Origin: Leucobacter musarum subsp. musarum
GTDB lineage: Bacteria > Actinomycetota > Actinomycetes > Actinomycetales > Microbacteriaceae
NCBI RefSeq assembly: GCF_001273845.1
Contig: NZ_JHBW01000087.1
Coordinates: 124,001 to 188,000, forward strand
Direction: 5' to 3'
DNA length: 64,000 nt
This document shows positions 35,065 through 43,710 of the stretch, one piece after another. Position 1 is the first letter of the stretch. Each line of letters begins with the position of its first letter. The translations under genes and the position numbers were made by a program. The notes below the pieces were generated by a model. It was not told the DNA's origin, did not search any database, and saw only the letters and a list, made by a program, of their open reading frames with translations.

Positions 35065-37071
35065 TCACGAGCGCGTGTCGTCGTCCTCACGCATGTCGTG
35101 CGAGTGCTCAGATGCCGTGGAGAGATCGCGCTTCGCAATGGGGCGACCGTCGGGGGAGCGGCGACCCGTGGCGAGCGACGCGTCGCCCGAAGCCGTGTGG
35201 TCAGCGCGTTCGGGCCCGCGCGGCTGGATGCGCCCGGGGTCGAGCGTCCGCTGCACATCTGGCGGAGTGATCTGCTGGATCGGACCGGTGGTCGCGTCGA
35301 CGTACCAGTCGGTGAGGGCTGGGTCGTCGCTGTCGAAGCCGGCACCGGCGCCCTCGTCGGCGGGCACCTGATCGGTGCCGAAAACGAAGTCGTCTCCGTA
35401 CTCGTCGATGCCGCGACGCACGCCCTGCGCGATGGCGGCTCGGGCATACGCTCGGCGGATGAGGTACGGATCGGTGCGCAGATCCTTCGCCCACGACATC
35501 ATGATCCCGATGACGATCACGGCGAACGGGAGCGCCGATACGACCATCAGTGACTGCAGACCTGAGAGGGTATCCCGCCCGCCGGCGAGCAGGAGCGACA
35601 CAGCGATCAGACTGAGGAGGAGACCCCAGACAATCGTGACCCACTTCGCCGGCTCCGGGCGCCCACCCTGCGACATCGAAGCCATGACGATCGAGGCTGA
35701 GTCGGCCGCGGTTACGAAGAATACGAGCACGGCGACCATCGCGACCACCGACGTGATTGCGCCGAGGGGCAACTCATGGAGCACTTCGAAGAGGACCGCC
35801 TCACCCGAACCGCCGGCTTCGAGATCGGCACCCCGAGACGTCTGGAAGATCGCGGTGCTGCCGTAGATCACGAACCAGGCAACCACAATTGCCGAAGGCA
35901 CCAGCACAACGGTGGTCACGAACTCTCGAAGCGTGCGACCGCGCGAAATTTTGGCAATGAACATGCCGACGAACGGCGTCCACGAGACCCACCATGCCCA
36001 GTAATACGTGGTCCAGCTCGAGAGGAAGGTCGTCGCGGCTTCTCCCTGGTTTGGGTTGCGGGCGAGCATGGCGGGCGCCTGCGCGAAGAACTCGATGAGT
36101 GAGGCGGGCATGAAATTCAGGATGTAGACGGTCGGGCCCGCGATCAGCACGAAGACTCCGAGCGCGCCCGTCAACGCCATGTTCAGGTTCGAGAGCCGCC
36201 GAATGCCCTTCTTCACGCCGGAGACCGCGGAGGCGATGAACAACGCCGTCAGAATGGCGATCGCGCCGATGATGAACGCGTTGCCCATCGGGCCGAGTCC
36301 GGTGACCAGGCGGAACCCGCTCTCGATCTGCAGCGCACCGATACCCAGCGAAACCGCGGTGCCGAAGAGTGTCACGATGATGGCGAAAATGTCGATCACG
36401 CGCCCGAGCACGCGATGACTGCTGCCCGGGAATACGGGTTCGAAGAGCGCGGAAATCAGCGGCGCGCGCCCGCGACGATACGCGCTGTAAGCGATGGCGC
36501 CGCCGACGAGGGCGTAGAACGCCCAGGCGATCGGGCCCCAGTGGAGAATGGTCTGCGCCAGAGCGGGCAATGCGGCATCGGCACTGCCCGGTTCGACGTC
36601 GACTCCCGGTGCCGGGTTGAGAAAGTACGTGAGCGGTTCGAGCGGCCCATAGAAGAGGAGACCGATTCCGAGCCCTGCCGCGAAGAGCATCGAGATCCAC
36701 GACGTCGTCGTGAATTCGGGCTCTTCGTCATCGGCGCCCAGTCGGATTCCGCCGGTGCGACCGTAACCGACGACCAGCATGAAGCCCGCCACCGAAATGG
36801 CGAGTGCACCGAAGAGCCAACTGAAGTGCTCGGTGACCCATTGGAGTGACGAGCCGCCGACGACCGCAATCGAATCTGGAGCGATGAACGCCCAGACGAT
36901 GACCCCGAGAGTGAACGTCATGGCGACGCCGAACACAACCCAGTTCGTCGCGAAACGCACGCCCGTCTGCTCCACGCCGATGCCGGGAATCAGGCCGGGG
37001 TGGGGGAGCGGCGGCGGCGCGGGCAGTGTGATTTTGCGAGTGCGTTTGCCGGGCGGCTGCGAGGTGCTCAT
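35065..37071 (-). CDS. BCCT-family betaine/carnitine/choline transporter
   Basis: Secondary transporter of the betaine-choline-carnitine family, usually driven by sodium or protons and used for osmoprotection. The 668 residues have 12 membrane helices with the hallmarks GLGIGLLFYGPLEPLTYF and the tryptophan-rich YYWAWWVSWTPFVGMFIAKIS. A charged N terminus precedes them and a hydrophilic C-terminal tail of about 120 residues follows, which in related carriers senses osmolality. The ATG has GAGAGGG upstream. It lies 63 nt after trpF on the same strand. Substrate cannot be fixed from sequence. Confidence 0.93.
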   Translation of the reverse strand: MSTSQPPGKRTRKITLPAPPPLPHPGLIPGIGVEQTGVRFATNWVVFGVAMTFTLGVIVWAFIAPDSIAVVGGSSLQWVTEHFSWLFGALAISVAGFMLVVGYGRTGGIRLGADDEEPEFTTTSWISMLFAAGLGIGLLFYGPLEPLTYFLNPAPGVDVEPGSADAALPALAQTILHWGPIAWAFYALVGGAIAYSAYRRGRAPLISALFEPVFPGSSHRVLGRVIDIFAIIVTLFGTAVSLGIGALQIESGFRLVTGLGPMGNAFIIGAIAILTALFIASAVSGVKKGIRRLSNLNMALTGALGVFVLIAGPTVYILNFMPASLIEFFAQAPAMLARNPNQGEAATTFLSSWTTYYWAWWVSWTPFVGMFIAKISRGRTLREFVTTVVLVPSAIVVAWFVIYGSTAIFQTSRGADLEAGGSGEAVLFEVLHELPLGAITSVVAMVAVLVFFVTAADSASIVMASMSQGGRPEPAKWVTIVWGLLLSLIAVSLLLAGGRDTLSGLQSLMVVSALPFAVIVIGIMMSWAKDLRTDPYLIRRAYARAAIAQGVRRGIDEYGDDFVFGTDQVPADEGAGAGFDSDDPALTDWYVDATTGPIQQITPPDVQRTLDPGRIQPRGPERADHTASGDASLATGRRSPDGRPIAKRDLSTASEHSHDMREDDDTRS

Positions 37072-37134
37072 GCGTGGGATCCCTCTCCGTTCGAAGCGGT
37101 CGGTGCGGGGTGAAGCAAGTCGATTGCGGCGTGC

Positions 37135-37758
37135 TCAGCCGTGGGCGGCGGCGATGAAGCGGGCGATGCGATCCGGGTCCTTGACCCCGCGGCTCGACTC
37201 CACGCCGCTCGAAACATCGACTCCACCCGGCCGCGCCGCGACGATGGCGTCGGCGACGTTCTCGGGGGAGAGGCCGCCGGCCAGCAGCCACGAGTCGCCA
37301 ATGCGTTCGCGCAGTTCGCCCGGGACGCCAAGGGGAGCGACATTCCAGGAGGATCCCGATCCGGGCACGGCCCCATCCAGCAGCAGTCGTTCCTCGCCGA
37401 GCTCGCCGGCGCGGAGCTGCGGAGCGTCGGCGAGCGACGTCGCGCGCCAGACCCGCGGAATGATCTCCTGGGCCACGGTGACGTCGCGCGCGGTGTAGGC
37501 GCCGTGGAGCTGCAGCACGTCGAACCCAAGGTCCGCGGCGATACGAGCGGCCTCGTCGGCGGGCAACGTATTCACGACCAGCACCGTGTCGATGCCGGCG
37601 CGGACGGCGCGCGCAGCACTCAGTACGTTGCGCGCCTCGTCACTGCTGGCGTGGCGCGGGCTCGCGGGGCTCATGACCACCCCGACCGCGTCGGCGCCGA
37701 ACTCTGCGGCGAGGGCGGCGTGCTGCGGTTCGCGCAGTCCGCAAATTTTGACGTACAT
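37135..37758 (-). CDS. trpF: Phosphoribosylanthranilate isomerase
   Basis: Third step of tryptophan synthesis, an Amadori rearrangement on a TIM barrel. The 207 residues hold the catalytic cysteine in MYVKICGLREP and the catalytic aspartate in GVDVSSGVESSRGVKD, plus LQLHG and LLAGGLSPENV. Internal ATG 37758 is chosen because it begins exactly at the family N terminus, with AGAGA upstream. It is a singleton, 7.6 kb from trpD, and is divergent from chrA. Confidence 0.93.
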   Translation of the reverse strand: MYVKICGLREPQHAALAAEFGADAVGVVMSPASPRHASSDEARNVLSAARAVRAGIDTVLVVNTLPADEAARIAADLGFDVLQLHGAYTARDVTVAQEIIPRVWRATSLADAPQLRAGELGEERLLLDGAVPGSGSSWNVAPLGVPGELRERIGDSWLLAGGLSPENVADAIVAARPGGVDVSSGVESSRGVKDPDRIARFIAAAHG

Positions 37759-37915
37759 CCGGTGTCTCTCGTTTGGCCCTGGCCCTGCACTCGTAGTGCC
37801 GGGCGTCTTCGACACTTCAGCGTAGCCCGATCGCTCCGGTTCGTGTCGGGGCGGTGCGCCGGAGAGCGCGTATGAACTCCTCGTGAATGCAATACGCAAG
37901 CGCTACTTCGCACCT

Positions 37916-37921
37916 TAGGAT
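37916..37921 (+). promoter_or_regulatory. -10 element of a leaderless chrA promoter
   Basis: TAGGAT lies exactly 6 nt before the GTG at 37928, with no RBS between them, so a leaderless message is predicted. Confidence 0.6.
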
Positions 37922-37927
37922 CGGCTC

Positions 37928-39145
37928 GTGCGCGCGGTCTGGGAGGTGTTCATCGTGTGTCTGCGCCTCGGGTGCACCTCATTCGGCGGGCCCATCGCGC
38001 ATCTCGGGTACTTCCGCACGGAGTTCGTGGTGCGTCGCGGTTGGGTCACCGATGCCGCGTACGCCGAGTGTGTGGCTCTGTGCCAGGTGCTGCCCGGGCC
38101 CACCTCGAGCCAGGTGGGATTCGCGATCGGCCGGTATCGCGCCGGCGTCGCTGGCGGAGCCGCGGCCTGGGTCGGCTTCACATTGCCATCCGCACTGCTG
38201 CTCGGGGCGTTGGCCCTCGGGGTGATGACGTCGGAGGGCGACCTCAGTGATCCGAGTCTCGAACGCGCGCGTGAGGGGGCGATTCGCGGGGTGCTCGCCG
38301 TCGCGGTCGCGGTCATCGCGCTGGCCGTGCGCGGCATGGCGGTTGCGCTCGCGCCGGATCTGGCTCGCGCCCTCATCGCGATCCTGTGCGGCACGCTCGT
38401 GCTCGTCTGGGGGAGCCCTGGGGCATCCCTCGGCGCGGTGGTCATCGGTGCCATCGCCGGCCTCGTCTGGCTCCGGGGGAGCACCGATGCGACCGAAGCG
38501 GTGTCGGGGTCGCCGCTCGCAGCGCCTCCTCGACGTGCGGTGGGTGCTGCGATCGCACTGGTCGTGTTGCTCGGAACGCTCCCGCTGCTCGCCGTGCTGA
38601 CGCGCGACCCGACGGTGCAGTTGCTCGACGCGATCACGCGGGCGGGTGCCACAGTGTTCGGCGGCGGGCACGTGGTGCTCGCGATGCTGTACAGCGAACC
38701 AGCCGTGGGGCAGAGCATTGCTCAGGATCACCTGCTCCTCGGCTACGGCGCGGCGCAAGCGGTGCCGGGGCCCATGTTCACCCTCGCGACGTACCTGGGC
38801 ATGGTGTTCGAACCCGATGCCGCGTGGGGTGCGCGCATTGCGCTCGCGGGCGCTGCGACCATCGCGATCTTCCTTCCCGGGATGCTCCTCGTCACCGCCG
38901 TTGCACCCGTGTGGTCACGGATGCTGCGTTCGCCGCGTGCGCGCGGTGCGCTGGGCGGTATCAACGCGGCGGTTGTCGGAGTGCTGGCGGCCGCGTGGTT
39001 CGATCCGGTGCTCGTGCACGGTGTCGACGGTCTTCAGACCGTCATCTTGGCCGGCGCGTCTGTGGCTGCACTGCACGCGCGCGTGCCGCCCTGGGGTGTG
39101 GTGCTCGGCGGCGCGCTCAGCGGCGCGCTCGGGTGGCTGGGGTAA
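37928..39145 (+). CDS. chrA: Chromate transport protein ChrA, long two-domain form
   Basis: Membrane carrier of the CHR family, associated with chromate efflux. The 405 residues contain two homologous halves. The first has CTSFGGPIAHLGYFRTEF and VLPGPTSSQVGFAIG, and the second has ATVFGGGHVVLAMLY and AVPGPMFTLATYLG, each followed by several hydrophobic helices. This is the long-chain (LCHR) form, not a pair of short proteins. The GTG start is leaderless. Divergent to trpF with a 169-bp gap. Physiological substrate is uncertain because many CHR members are untested. Confidence 0.93.
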   Translation: MRAVWEVFIVCLRLGCTSFGGPIAHLGYFRTEFVVRRGWVTDAAYAECVALCQVLPGPTSSQVGFAIGRYRAGVAGGAAAWVGFTLPSALLLGALALGVMTSEGDLSDPSLERAREGAIRGVLAVAVAVIALAVRGMAVALAPDLARALIAILCGTLVLVWGSPGASLGAVVIGAIAGLVWLRGSTDATEAVSGSPLAAPPRRAVGAAIALVVLLGTLPLLAVLTRDPTVQLLDAITRAGATVFGGGHVVLAMLYSEPAVGQSIAQDHLLLGYGAAQAVPGPMFTLATYLGMVFEPDAAWGARIALAGAATIAIFLPGMLLVTAVAPVWSRMLRSPRARGALGGINAAVVGVLAAAWFDPVLVHGVDGLQTVILAGASVAALHARVPPWGVVLGGALSGALGWLG

Positions 39146-39185
39146 GTCGGGGCGGTCACCAGGGGAGGAGCGATGATGCTCGGAC

Positions 39186-39191
39186 TACGAT
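39186..39191 (+). promoter_or_regulatory. -10 element of a leaderless promoter for the 166-residue protein
   Basis: TACGAT lies exactly 6 nt before ATG 39198. No RBS is present, giving a leaderless transcript and supporting this ATG as the true start. Confidence 0.6.
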
Positions 39192-39197
39192 GACACC

Positions 39198-39698
39198 ATG
39201 GTCGACGATGCATTTTCACCCGTGCTCGGATTCACCTGGTTGAACCGAGACGCTGAGTACCCAGCAGTGTTCGGGGGCGACCACGAGGAGACCTGGGAAG
39301 GTCGCGTCGTCGGTACGCTCTGGGGCGGCGAACACCTGGTCGTTGAGGTCATCGACGACCGGACCATGCGCATCGTTGACGCCGGCACCGGGGAGTGGCA
39401 CCACCTCAATCGCAATCGCGACGCTGCGGAAGTCTGTCTCGCCGCGTTTAGCAGGTATGCGAACTCCGGTGCACCGACAACGGCTCCCGCAATGATGACG
39501 GCGGAACAAGCTGCGGCGAAACTTGCCGCCTTTCGAGCAGGCGCCATTGTGCCCGCGCCGCCGGTTGTCGCGCCAGCATCACACGATCAGCGTCTTGCGG
39601 CGCTCAGGGCTGCTCTGGGCGCGGCTGACCCTGCGGCGCTCGACGATTCGTGCTGGTGGTCTGGTCCGCTGGAGGAGGCTGCAGACGATCTGCTCTGA
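39198..39698 (+). CDS. Hypothetical protein with faint SUKH-like features
   Basis: A 166-residue cytoplasmic protein that I do not recognise with confidence. The N-terminal 90 residues are beta-rich, and the stretch TGEWHHLNRNRDAAEVCLAAFSRY loosely resembles SUKH-type immunity proteins, which end in an N-s-l-x-x-F-L-x-F pattern. The last 70 residues are Ala-rich and helical and end in WWSGPLEEAADDLL. There is no signal peptide or membrane segment. A leaderless promoter supports real expression. No toxin gene is adjacent, so an immunity role is only a suggestion. It stands alone between chrA and the gene-poor patch. Confidence 0.6.
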   Translation: MVDDAFSPVLGFTWLNRDAEYPAVFGGDHEETWEGRVVGTLWGGEHLVVEVIDDRTMRIVDAGTGEWHHLNRNRDAAEVCLAAFSRYANSGAPTTAPAMMTAEQAAAKLAAFRAGAIVPAPPVVAPASHDQRLAALRAALGAADPAALDDSCWWSGPLEEAADDLL

Positions 39699-40225
39699 GC
39701 TCGTCGTCCGCTGTGCGCTCTGCGGGTGCAGAGCGGCGTGAGCAGCTCTCTGGGAAGGCTTTGTTTACTTAAGCTGACATAATATAGATTATCGTGCGAA
39801 TTGCATGCCGGGCGGATCGCTGGCCGGTGCGTTCGTATCCCGCCGATTGATTGGCGACCGTCGCGCCCGGAGCCGTACTTGCGGGTCACCCGATTCGAGA
39901 CGCGCGTCACCGGCTCGCTGGTCTCGAAGGTGCTGACTGCCGGCGCGTCGTGAGCGGCCAAGTTTCCGGGTTTCGTATTCCGAGTCGCCGTGTGCTGCGG
40001 TAGCCAACGTGCGTCCGATGCACTAGGATCTGAAATATAGAGTACAAGTGAGTGAATGGATGCAAGGATGTCGGTGCTGCTGCGCGGCCGACCTGACGCG
40101 CTTGACCTCGTGGATGACACGATGGCTCGTGGCCTCAGGTATCGGTCGACGAGTTGCTGCGTGATTGTTTCGCGCTCTGCAGAGAAATCTCGGGTGCCGT
40201 CTCAAGTGAAATTTCGCACAATGTC
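39699..40225. other. Gene-poor patch with AT-rich promoter-like spots
   Basis: No frame here looks like an intact gene. TTTGTTTACTTAAG followed by ATAATATAGATTAT (39779-39792, ATAAT/ATTAT arms) is far more AT-rich than the rest of the window and resembles a strong -10 or an operator. Near 40036 TATAGA stands 6 nt before a GTG that opens only a 38-codon frame. From ATG 40056 a 57-codon frame ends in an ATGA overlap with the next gene. Confidence 0.45.
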
Positions 40226-40477
40226 ATGAGACTCGCGATGCGGATCGTTGCGCACAGCCAGTTCGGCAGTGACCTGGCCCGAGCCGCGGAAGAATTACTG
40301 CGGTTCGCCGCGGATGAACGTCTGTTGCCCGGCTGGTCGACCTACGTGGCGCGTCAGGCCACCGATGGCGCGAGGCTTCTTCGTGTGGCTCTCGGTGCGC
40401 GTGACGATGCACTCGCGGTGTGCGCACTGCGACACCTTAGTGCTGCATTTCCTGAATCAACACCCACCCGAATGTGA
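40226..40477 (+). CDS. Small hypothetical protein, possibly a frameshifted fragment
   Basis: An 83-residue helical, Ala/Arg/Leu-rich frame (RLAMRIVAHSQFGSDLARA) without a recognised domain. The ATG forms an ATGA overlap with the 57-codon frame from 40056. The same frame is open further upstream, back to about 40117, with plausible codons (QVSVDELLRDCFALCREIS), while the frame from 40056 looks plausible only to about 40125. That pattern suggests one longer gene interrupted by a frameshift near 40125. No upstream RBS is clear. Confidence 0.35.
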   Translation: MRLAMRIVAHSQFGSDLARAAEELLRFAADERLLPGWSTYVARQATDGARLLRVALGARDDALAVCALRHLSAAFPESTPTRM

Positions 40478-40507
40478 GTGGACACCCCACCGGAAGGAAC
40501 CTGCTCC

Positions 40508-41017
40508 ATGCCCGCACAACGCGCGCGACGCGCGGTCACGACCCATTACGACCGCCGCAACGCGGAGGATGCTATTCAGACACTCGGCGTCGTGCTCGGT
40601 GGCGTCGTGCGTATCGTGACCCCGAAGCTCGACGTCGACGGTGAGCTCCACGTACTCGAGATCATCGAGCGCGCCTGCATCGCCGCGGAGGAACGAGACG
40701 CTGCGGCGCACACCGCTGTCGCGCTCGAATTCTACGATTGGCTCATCACGCGGTGCCCGAATGCGACGCTCTCGGAACTCGCGGCGACAACCCTCGCCCA
40801 AATGCGGATCCGATACGGTCGCAAACTCGAGGAGCGCACACCGAACTGGCAACTGCTGTTGCACGGATGGTCAGGCATGCGCACGGCACTGCTCACCGGC
40901 GATCCGATCGCGGCCGAGCTCGCATTCGAAGACATGCACCGACTCCCCCTGGCACACCGGGCGTGGGAGCCGGCGACCTGGCGAGACGCCGAAGACGTGC
41001 CGTCAGACGCCCACTGA
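40508..41017 (+). CDS. Hypothetical protein
   Basis: A 169-residue protein, predicted soluble and largely helical. It begins MPAQRARRAVTTHYDRRNAE and ends WEPATWRDAEDVPSDAH. I recognise no family. AAGGAA sits 7 nt before the ATG, and codon choice is like that of neighbouring genes. It follows the 83-residue frame by 30 nt and runs up to the PAP2 gene on the other strand. The two could form a transcription unit from the AT-rich promoter-like spots upstream. Confidence 0.5.
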   Translation: MPAQRARRAVTTHYDRRNAEDAIQTLGVVLGGVVRIVTPKLDVDGELHVLEIIERACIAAEERDAAAHTAVALEFYDWLITRCPNATLSELAATTLAQMRIRYGRKLEERTPNWQLLLHGWSGMRTALLTGDPIAAELAFEDMHRLPLAHRAWEPATWRDAEDVPSDAH

Positions 41018-41037
41018 GTGCGCGACCGCGAACGAGC

Positions 41038-41832
41038 CTAGACGCGCCCGGCGGCCAAGTGCAGCATCGAGCGCATGGCCAGGGCTGCAGCGGCGACTCC
41101 CCCGAACTCGCCTGCGCTCAGCATCAATGCGGGGTTACTCGTTGCAGCCGCGATCGCAGCGAGGAGGAGCGCCCCCCCGACCGTGATCCACCCGACCAGT
41201 GCGAGCCCGATCGATGTCGTTGCGCCGAGCACCACTGCACCTCGAGATGCGGCAGGACGCACCAGGGCAGCGAGCGAGAATGCAATGACGGCGAGCGCGA
41301 TTCCGCCGTAGACGTCGCTGGGGCGGTGCCAGCCATAGGCGAGCAACTGCCAACCGACTGCCGCAACGAGAGCGGTGCCGAGAAGCGCGACGAAGCCCCG
41401 AGCGGCCGCAGGGACGGCCCAGACCAGGGCCGCCGTGAGTGCGGCGAAGACCGTCATATGGCCGCTCGGGAAGGTGTTCGCTGCATCAAGCTCGAACAGT
41501 TCGGGTCGCGTGAGGAGGCGGAGCTTCAGGAGCTGTGACGCGACGATCGCGGCTGCAGGAATGACGGTCACCGCGATCGCTCGAGTGAAGCCGTGCGAGA
41601 TCCACGCGATGACGCCGACAATGATCAGCGCAATCGCGACGGTTGGAATGGAGACGAGATTCAGTGGCGGCGGCGGGTCGGTGGTGAATTGCGCCGCATC
41701 GAGCACGCTGTCTTCTGCGCGCTGCCCGAGCGCATTGCGTACGCCGAGCACATACGAGGCGATGCCGACGGCAGACCAGAAGATGAGGAACCAGACGGCT
41801 CTGCGGCGGCCGCTCACCCGGATCCCGGTCAC
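41038..41832 (-). CDS. PAP2-superfamily membrane phosphatase
   Basis: A 264-residue integral membrane protein of the type 2 phosphatidic acid phosphatase family. Six hydrophobic segments surround the motifs KLRLLTRP (motif 1, lysine and RP), NTFPSGHMT (motif 2, PSGH) and GWHRPSDVYGG (motif 3, His and Asp). The SR of motif 3 is not evident, so activity may differ from the canonical enzyme. Likely substrates are lipid or isoprenoid phosphates. GTG 41832 overlaps the previous gene by GTGA. It is last in the hydrolase/methylase/PAP2 operon. Confidence 0.85.
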   Translation of the reverse strand: MTGIRVSGRRRAVWFLIFWSAVGIASYVLGVRNALGQRAEDSVLDAAQFTTDPPPPLNLVSIPTVAIALIIVGVIAWISHGFTRAIAVTVIPAAAIVASQLLKLRLLTRPELFELDAANTFPSGHMTVFAALTAALVWAVPAAARGFVALLGTALVAAVGWQLLAYGWHRPSDVYGGIALAVIAFSLAALVRPAASRGAVVLGATTSIGLALVGWITVGGALLLAAIAAATSNPALMLSAGEFGGVAAAALAMRSMLHLAAGRV

Positions 41833-42674
41833 CGCGTCGCGCCGAGTTCTTGAGGGGCCGCTCGCTGATCAGCGGTGCGCACAGCCCACAGCGCCAATGC
41901 GGCGGCAGTCGACACGTTCAGGGAATCGACGCCGTGTTCCATCGGAATGACCACGGATCGTGTGGACGCCGCCAATGCGCGCCTGCTGAGCCCTGCGCCT
42001 TCCGTGCCGAACATGAGGGCCAACCGGTCCGGGAGTGCGTCCGCGTAGTCGGCGAGATCTTCGGCGTCGTCTCGCAGCGCGAAGGCGGTCAGCTCGAACC
42101 CGGCGTCGCGAATCAGCGGGCCAGCCTCGCGCCACTCGGGCAGACGGGCCCACGGCACCTGCAGCACGGCACCCATGCTGACGCGGACAGCCCGGCGGTA
42201 CAGGGGGTCGGCGCATGCCGGGGTAAGGAGTACGGCATCCGCACCGAGCGCGGCAACGGATCGGAAGATCGCGCCGACGTTCGTGTGGTCTGCGAGGTCT
42301 TCGAGCACCACGACGCGACGCGCCTGCTGCAGCAGCTCGCCGGGGTCGAGCGGAGCAGGGCGATGCATCGACGCCAGGGCGCCGCGGTGCAGGTGGAACC
42401 CGGTGAGTGCGGCGAGCTGATCGGTCTCACCCACATACACCGGAACATCGGGGTAGGCCGCGAGCAGTGGCTCGACCTTCGGCACCCACTCCTCGAGCAG
42501 CAGTACCGAGCGCGGGCGGTGGCCGGCGCGCAGGGCGCGCTCGATGACCTTGGGCGACTCCGCCAGGTAGAGGCCCTCTTCGGGCTCGCGCACGCGGCGC
42601 AGTGCGACGTCGGTGAGCTGCGTATAGTCCGCGAGCTCGGGCGCCGTGAGATCGTCGATTCGTGTCAACTTCAC
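41829..42674 (-). CDS. SpoU/TrmH-family RNA 2'-O-methyltransferase
   Basis: Knotted (SPOUT) methyltransferase probably acting on ribose of rRNA or tRNA. The 281 residues contain an N-terminal L30e-like substrate-binding region. The SPOUT motifs are LADHTNVGAIFRSVAALGADAV (motif 1), LALMFGTEGAGLS (motif 2) and IPMEHGVDSLNVSTAAALA (motif 3). GTG start and stop overlap neighbouring genes by 4 nt on both sides. Actual RNA target is not determined from sequence. Confidence 0.9.
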   Translation of the reverse strand: MKLTRIDDLTAPELADYTQLTDVALRRVREPEEGLYLAESPKVIERALRAGHRPRSVLLLEEWVPKVEPLLAAYPDVPVYVGETDQLAALTGFHLHRGALASMHRPAPLDPGELLQQARRVVVLEDLADHTNVGAIFRSVAALGADAVLLTPACADPLYRRAVRVSMGAVLQVPWARLPEWREAGPLIRDAGFELTAFALRDDAEDLADYADALPDRLALMFGTEGAGLSRRALAASTRSVVIPMEHGVDSLNVSTAAALALWAVRTADQRAAPQELGATR

Positions 42675-43603
42675 GCGGTGCGCTCCCCCGTGTGGGGATG
42701 CGTCGCTGGAAGCTCAGAGACAGGTCGACCCGTGGAACGAATGAGCGGAGCGAGAAAATCGACGATTGCACCTGATGCGTCGGCCACGGCTTCGTAGTGC
42801 ACGAGATGCCCGACGCCTGGCACGATGTGGAGCCTCGCGTCGCGCAGACGCCGTCGCAACTCCAGCTGTTTGGCGAGTGGCGTGATGTCGTCGCGGTCGC
42901 CGGCGATCAGCAGTGTCGGCATTGTCAGCGCGGCTGCAGCCTCGGCGACAGTGTGCGAGACCGAGGCCCGGAAGGCTTGGAGCAGCGTCGTCGAATCCGC
43001 GAATGCACTGAAGTACTGCGCGTGCTGGCCGTGGATCCACTGGCGCAGGTCGCGATCTCCGGTTTTCGCCATCACCTCACTCATCAAGCGCACGATCAGC
43101 GGATTGCCGAGCAGCTGCCGCGCCGCACGCTCGGGCAGCAGATCGGCGGCGCGGTAGTACCCGATCGCGAGTTGGGTGAGTGCGGCCTGCGGCCCCTCGA
43201 GTGCCGGCGCGGAAATCGGGTTGATGAGGATCAGCCGTCGCGGCGAGAGGCCAGCGCGGACTGCGGCAGAGACCACTAGGGTGCCGAACGAATGGCCGAG
43301 CACATCGGCACCGTCGGGCGCGACGGCAGTAACAAAGGCCGACAGCCATTCCCCGTAGAGCTCGATGTCGTGCGCATGTTCGGGAACCGGTGGAGTCTCA
43401 CCAAAGCCGGGCAGGTCGGGGACGATGACCCGCAGCTCGGGGCGCAGCTCGACGATGCGGGCGGCAATGCCGGCGAGACCGTGATGATCACCACGGAACC
43501 CGTGCACGAGCACCAGGGTCTCGCCGGCATCAGCACCGTATCGCCACGCGCGCGTCTGCATGCCGAGCGTGGGAACGGCGAAGTCGGTCGGGTCGGAAAT
43601 CAC
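42671..43603 (-). CDS. Alpha/beta-fold hydrolase
   Basis: A 310-residue alpha/beta hydrolase. The nucleophile elbow is GHSFG. The oxyanion region is LVHGFRGDHHG, the acid is in AGDRDD, and the histidine is in GVGHLVHYE, so the catalytic triad is complete. The cap is helical. The substrate is not evident. The GTG start is leaderless, with a -10 6 nt upstream, and this is the first gene of a three-gene operon with the methyltransferase and PAP2 phosphatase. Confidence 0.88.
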   Translation of the reverse strand: MISDPTDFAVPTLGMQTRAWRYGADAGETLVLVHGFRGDHHGLAGIAARIVELRPELRVIVPDLPGFGETPPVPEHAHDIELYGEWLSAFVTAVAPDGADVLGHSFGTLVVSAAVRAGLSPRRLILINPISAPALEGPQAALTQLAIGYYRAADLLPERAARQLLGNPLIVRLMSEVMAKTGDRDLRQWIHGQHAQYFSAFADSTTLLQAFRASVSHTVAEAAAALTMPTLLIAGDRDDITPLAKQLELRRRLRDARLHIVPGVGHLVHYEAVADASGAIVDFLAPLIRSTGRPVSELPATHPHTGERTA

Positions 43604-43609
43604 AGGGAA

Positions 43610-43615
43610 ATTCTA
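43610..43615 (-). promoter_or_regulatory. -10 element of a leaderless hydrolase-operon promoter
   Basis: TAGAAT on the minus strand lies exactly 6 nt before the GTG at 43603. The three overlapping genes downstream would all be driven from here. Confidence 0.6.
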
Positions 43616-43710
43616 CCGGTGGCCGCCGACAAACCTCCTGATGCGGCACGCGTCGTCCCCGCACTCGATAGCATCGATGGAGACGAATTTTCGCCGTCGA
43701 AAGGACTGAT

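Noticed and set aside
39198..39698. Firm SUKH-family immunity call
   Set aside because: Only a short, weak resemblance at the end of the beta-rich part, and no toxin gene nearby. I therefore left the function open.
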